Assembly: GCA_008931825.1 (NCBI GenBank)
Contig: QXVZ01011481.1
Location: forward strand, 1 to 20,054
Reading direction: 5' to 3'
DNA: 20,054 nt
Source: Phallusia fumigata
Taxonomy: Eukaryota; Chordata; Ascidiacea; Phlebobranchia; Ascidiidae
The notes under the pieces were generated by a model. The model saw only the letters and a program-made list of their open reading frames with translations, was not told the DNA's origin and did no database searches. The position numbers and the translations under genes are program-made. Below, one piece after another: positions 17,485 through 20,054 of the stretch; position 1 is the stretch's first letter, and each line of letters starts with the position of its first letter.

Positions 17485-17700
17485 ATTCCAAATCACACCG
17501 TCACGCCTATTTGATCGCCAAGTTTTTAGGCGCTTTGCCCCTCGCAGCAAACTGCTCCAAACGCAATTCCCCAATTGATGCAATCAGTAAGTAACTGGAC
17601 GATTGAAAAGCGTTTTCGTGGCGTTTTTAAAGGTAGCGTTTTGATTGTTCTAGAAGAATAAAGAAAAAGGCGAACTCGCTTAGTTTTAATATGCGTGCGA
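17441..17700 (+). promoter_or_regulatory. Promoter-like block of unit 3 (decayed)
   Basis: It follows the order of 9110-9400: CACAAGCGCAATTCC, AATCACACCGTCACGCC, GCAAACTGCTCCAAACGCA, CCAATTGATGCAA, a GTTTTGATTGTTCTAGAAG segment and GAAAAAGGCGAACTCGC. Several CCAAT and CRE cores are mutated, so activity is doubtful. Confidence 0.4.
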
Positions 17701-18025
17701 TGCGTCATTCTTCTTTTGCAACTCGTGTCGAAGGTCGTGAAGGGTGGCACAGTCCGAAAATAAACCGATAATTTCATGTTTGCTTCTGGACCTATACCGA
17801 AATGTAAATTGTTGTTTTGTAAGTTTTGATGATCCTGTTTAATGTAACAGTACTGCTTTCAGACCTTTTAATTTAAGATTCTCGTGCGACATTGATTTAT
17901 GTTTTTAGACTATCCACTGATTGGTCGACCACCGCCTCGACATTTAAGCTGGGAAAACGTTGTCAATCATTTTACGTAAAACAGGCAAGTAGCTCTTAAA
18001 TTGCACGTAAACCTTACCATCAACT

Positions 18026-18077
18026 GGTATAGCTAGAAGCAAACGAGGGTGCACACTGGTTTGCTTCTGGACCTATA
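18026..18077 (+). ncRNA. Type B hairpin, copy B5 (perfect 10-bp stem)
   Basis: AGAAGCAAAC (18035-18044) and GTTTGCTTCT (18059-18068) pair perfectly. Then come one G/G mismatch and AG/CT closing GGTGCACA (18048-18055). The outer TATAG and CTATA can add pairs. GTGCAC recurs at 18122-18127. A lone 3' arm of the same kind (GCTTCTGGACCTATACC) lies at ~17782-17799. Confidence 0.7.
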
Positions 18078-18345
18078 TCAAAATGTTATTAGTTATTGTG
18101 TAAGTTTGGACAACTTATCAAGTGCACAGTACTGCTGTTGGATCGTTTTGCTTGTAGGTACTCGCACTGCTTCTTTTGTTTATTGCTACCACATGCTGCT
18201 CGGCCGCCAGCGGGACATTTGAACTGGAACATTGTCCAATAGAAGATGACCTTAGTGCAATTCCTTAATTTGCAACACAAGACTATGCACAAAACAGGTG
18301 TGAAGTTGGTCTTATAATGAGCATTAAATACAATAAGTTTCAGGC

Positions 18346-18395
18346 AGAGCATGGGAAGATCGCATAACGTGCACTTTTCCTGTGTTCGCATGTTG
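18346..18395 (+). ncRNA. Type A hairpin relic A9
   Basis: AGCATGGGAAGATCG...TGTGTTCGCATGTT keeps the outer arms and the loop CATAACGTGCACTTTT. The inner stem pairs poorly. Confidence 0.4.
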
Positions 18396-18693
18396 GCTTA
18401 TTTAAATGCGTTGTGAAATAGGATGGAGATTATTTCGAATTCCTGGTGCCGTTTCTTTTTTGTTTTGCAGAACAGTTCCCGTGTATTCGGGTTCGAGAGA
18501 ACAAGATGAAAAGAAGTTGAGATTGCTCGACGTTCATTAAAACGTCATGACGTAATTACCGCCAAACATGCGTTCCGGTAAACGCAATAGTTTAAAAAAT
18601 ATTGTAATACTGTATTGGAATGGAACGTTACACCTTATATTTCGTTAAGGCTCGCGCATTAAACTTCATTGCTGTTGTTGTTTTTTATTGCAG

Positions 18694-18801
18694 ATGCGTT
18701 TTTTAAAGACAGGTCCGGAATATCAAACGGGTTGGAAGATCTGCACTAACAATAGCTGTGGAGGAATCTGATTAATATCGCGTCTTCGTGACATGACAAA
18801 C
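18694..18801 (+). other. Tail-type exon C, copy 3
   Basis: The acceptor is TTTTTTATTGCAG and the donor CAAAC|GTAAGC. From ATG at 18694 the frame reads MRFLKTGPEYQTGWKICTN and stops soon after. Homologous to 15911-15996. Confidence 0.35.
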
Positions 18802-18966
18802 GTAAGCAAACATGCATGTTTTATGTGCTTCGATAACTTTTATTAAGGGTTCGATACCATGAAAGGGTCCCATTGTTTCTTTCTTTTTGTTTTGTCTAAT
18901 GCCGATTTGTTCCCATTGTTTAGTTACAAAAGACGTTTCAGTTTTTTGAATTTGCACATATGATAT

Positions 18967-19068
18967 AATAAATATGTATCTAAATTTATGCACTGTAATT
19001 TTTGCTTTACTTGAGCCATCGATTTACCAACTGGCTCAAAAACATTTATAACAGCAACATTTAATAAA
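18967..19068 (+). terminator. Poly(A) signals at the end of unit 3
   Basis: AATAAA occurs at 18967-18972 and 19063-19068, after the last exon-like segment. They are plausible 3' end signals, but AT-rich DNA makes chance hits likely. Confidence 0.35.
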
Positions 19069-19313
19069 GTCAGTCACCTACACCTTTAAAGTATTTTGGG
19101 ACTTAGGTTGGATTTTAACCATTTTTACCTTTTTAACCAAAAATCCTTTTTTTGTTTACATTCCCTTAAAATCATTTAAAGTGTCAAAATGTATTGAAAT
19201 TCGAAATGTAGATTACTGTTTAGTATGATTATGTACGTGTTTATACGCTGACTGTTCTGTCCCTAACGCAAATGCAAACGACGCGACGCGAAGGGAGTGA
19301 TTGAAGGGTGTAC

Positions 19314-19560
19314 GACCCAAGTGGCGCAGCGCTTTGCAGTTGGTATCAGACTACTACTTTACTTTCCGGCGTTTATTCGAGGCGGCCAGGCGGGAGTTTC
19401 GCTGATTAAAATCAAGCTGTAAATGCGCAGTGGTTACCTCGCTCAGTTTTTGCGCTTTTGTCCCCTCGTTTGTTTTTCTCTAATTAGGGATCGGCCAAGT
19501 GGGCGTTTCGCTGACTTATATCAAGCAGTAAATAGAGGACAGTGCGCCGCAGCCCAGCGG
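19314..19560 (+). repeat. tRNA/SINE-like stretch with an internal ~110-bp duplication
   Basis: AAGTGGCGCAGCGCTTTGCA resembles the A-box start of tRNA-derived SINEs, and TTATTCGAGGC about 50 nt later is a weak B-box. GGCCAGGCGGGAGTTTCGCTGA..ATCAAGCTGTAAAT (from 19384) is repeated as GGCCAAGTGGGCGTTTCGCTGA..ATCAAGCAGTAAAT (from 19493). No folded tRNA can be drawn. Confidence 0.35.
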
Positions 19561-19599
19561 TTGATATTATTTCACTTTTTGACGTATAAAATTTCTCTT

Positions 19600-20054
19600 G
19601 CTGCTTGGCAGCTATTCAATTTGTGAAAATCAAGCTTTGGTTGTGCAATGTTAGTCGAAATGCGTTTGCTACTTCACGGTGCAAAATACGGCGCTTTACA
19701 TCACTCTCCACCTATTTAAAGTAGTTCTGTAAATTTATAAGTTATATTTGGTCAGTCAAGGGGCGAAAGGTTATTGAATATATAGCACATCACTGAAACG
19801 CGTTGAAAATGGTCGTTTAGAATTGTAGTCCTGTTTGCGGCAGGTCAACGTATTTGCTAATGTCTGCAGCAATTTGATTCATTCGTTTTTAATTTTTTTC
19901 CGCTACTTCGCTGCCGTATGGTCGGTATAGATAGACCATTACTATATAGTTGTATGTATCGTAAACGCCACACCTCCAAATTATTGACATGCTTTACGAC
20001 AGGTAATATGGAGAACGACGCCTATCTAGTTTTCGGTGTTCTTATTTAAGTCAG
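19600..20054. other. No gene or repeat recognised
   Basis: AT-rich sequence to the window edge with no exon chain, RNA gene or clear repeat on either strand. Confidence 0.4.

Larger units (their letters stand above)
17692..19068 (+). ncRNA. Transcript-like unit 3 (shortened)
   Basis: ATG at 17692 gives MRHSSFATR, like unit 2, but the exon-1 donor is lost (ACCG|ATAATT). Exon-like pieces are ~17908-17984 (GC donor), 18158-18297, 18471-~18530 and 18694-18801. The introns 17985-18157 and 18298-18470 are both 173 nt and carry hairpins B5 and A9. AATAAA occurs at 18967-18972 and 19063-19068. In exon 18158 one frame reads VLALLLLFIATTCCSAASG and ends at TAA 18266, signal-peptide-like but without its own start. 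Confidence 0.4.

Noticed and set aside
9496..18395. Hairpins as box C/D or H/ACA snoRNAs, tRNAs or spliceosomal RNAs
   Set aside because: I see no C/D box pair at the stem ends, no H and ACA boxes at snoRNA spacing, and no cloverleaf or Sm-site layout.
1..20054. CRISPR array or prokaryotic operon
   Set aside because: No regular direct repeats with unique spacers and no operon layout. Introns and EGF/CTLD exons show a eukaryotic genome.

Overview
The window looks like eukaryotic, invertebrate-type genomic DNA. It is AT-rich, genes are split by short introns with GT-AG or GC-AG borders, and there is no bacterial operon layout. The EGF plus C-type-lectin exons, compact 46-180 nt introns and abundant diverged repeats would suit a tunicate such as Ciona, but that assignment is inference from style, not an identification.

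Layout. (1) 1-1201, plus strand: the 3' part of a secreted or surface protein with two EGF-like exons and a two-exon C-type lectin domain (CTLD). Splice phases match throughout. (2) 1.2-4.4 kb: mostly non-coding, with a hAT-like terminal sequence, one N and a small inverted repeat. (3) 4.4-5.8 kb, minus strand: a decayed relative of gene 1, with leader-like exons, three calcium-EGF-type exons and one EGF exon. It carries several 1-nt frame breaks, so it is best read as a pseudogene cluster. (4) 5.85-9.0 kb: no convincing gene, but several copies of a diverged dispersed repeat and a perfect 14-bp inverted repeat. (5) 9.06-19.07 kb, plus strand: the remarkable part. A transcript-like unit is present in about three tandem copies (roughly 9.1-13.7, 13.7-17.3 and 17.4-19.1 kb). 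The copies begin with a CRE/CCAAT-rich promoter-like block (the third is weaker) and then alternate short exons with introns of about 150-180 nt. (6) 19.1-20.05 kb: no gene; a tRNA/SINE-like stretch and an internal ~110-bp duplication.

Central observation. The introns of region 5 each carry at most one of two RNA hairpins. Type B (five copies) has stems of different sequence that stay complementary, closing an identical 8-nt loop GGTGCACA. Type A (six good copies plus relics) has a GAAGACAG/CTGTCTTC stem with compensatory changes and a 17-nt loop containing GTGCAC. A further GTGCAC lies ~70 nt after four of the B loops, shortly before the 3' splice site. GTGCAC is self-complementary, so loop-loop or loop-strand pairing is possible. 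I do not recognise this system. The constant loop on varying stems is the reverse of a microRNA family and suggests that the loop is the functional part.

Coding status of region 5 is unresolved. Exon chains in unit 2 (86 residues, with a start codon) and unit 1 (82 residues, no start found) are open with matching phases, and one 126-nt exon is Cys-rich. However, more than one frame stays open and many sister exons have stops. A structured non-coding or hairpin host transcript, or a decaying small-peptide gene family, both fit. All splice sites, structures and promoters are read by eye.
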